Below are positions 13,015-13,017 of a DNA stretch of 13,017 nt, piece after piece. Source of the DNA: an uncultured Oscillospiraceae bacterium (GTDB lineage: Bacteria > Bacillota > Clostridia > Oscillospirales > Oscillospiraceae); NCBI GenBank assembly GCA_905233785.1, contig CAJOCV010000090.1, positions 6,608 through 19,624 on the forward strand, written 5' to 3'. Position numbers and translations under genes: made by a program. The notes under the pieces are model-generated. The model was given only the letters and a program-made list of their open reading frames with translations, was not told where the DNA came from and made no database searches. Positions within the stretch are counted from its first letter, which is position 1, and the number at the start of each line of letters is the position of its first letter.

Positions 13015-13017
13015 CGA

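Overview
The window looks like a chromosomal segment from a high-GC Clostridia genome, most likely an uncultured gut Oscillospiraceae-type Firmicute. The grounds are strong AGGAGG-type ribosome binding sites, frequent TTG starts in coupled genes, a T-box riboswitch, the pyrH-frr-uppS-dxr-rseP cluster, and abundant short GC-rich hairpin repeats between genes. This placement is inference; no database was searched.

Left part (about 1-4680), minus strand. A promoter at 4681-4709 drives a G3E/CobW-family GTPase carrying a large His/Cys/Asp-rich metal-binding insert (3460-4647). An 8-nt overlap links it to a second, divergent G3E-like protein (2514-3467) whose C-terminal domain resembles the YcgQ/TIGR03943 family. 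A HAD-type phosphatase (1813-2463) and a membrane-anchored family 2 glycosyltransferase (830-1801) follow, probably co-transcribed. A separate promoter (710-738) drives a zinc-ribbon, single-pass membrane protein with an Ig-like domain (9-665).

Middle part (about 4780-10422), plus strand. A good promoter (4781-4809) precedes pyrH (UMP kinase), frr (ribosome recycling factor), uppS (undecaprenyl diphosphate synthase), an AlkD-like DNA glycosylase, dxr (MEP pathway) and rseP (site-2 protease). This is the classic translation/isoprenoid/envelope cluster, but cdsA, which normally sits between uppS and dxr, is absent and an AlkD-like gene occupies its place. The gaps after pyrH, uppS and dxr each hold a copy of one palindromic element. 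Its first bases provide the TAG stop codon of the gene in front. The copy after uppS is tandemly duplicated together with the last 30 nt of uppS.

Right part (about 10450-13017), plus strand. A consensus promoter and a full T-box leader with a UGG (Trp) specifier and a UGGC tRNA-acceptor bulge control a TrpX-type substrate-binding lipoprotein and a TrpY-type permease. The permease reading frame is broken by a small deletion/frameshift. A well-formed 10-codon small ORF with its own ribosome binding site and one Trp codon lies between the T-box terminator and trpX, recalling the T-box plus leader-peptide arrangement of the Bacillus subtilis anti-TRAP (rtpA) operon. The ATPase gene (trpZ) would lie beyond the right edge.

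Most genes are conventional. The points that most merit a second look are the small ORF in the Trp T-box leader, the stop-codon-associated repeat family and its duplication, the paired G3E proteins with a Cys/His repeat domain, the missing cdsA, and the broken permease.
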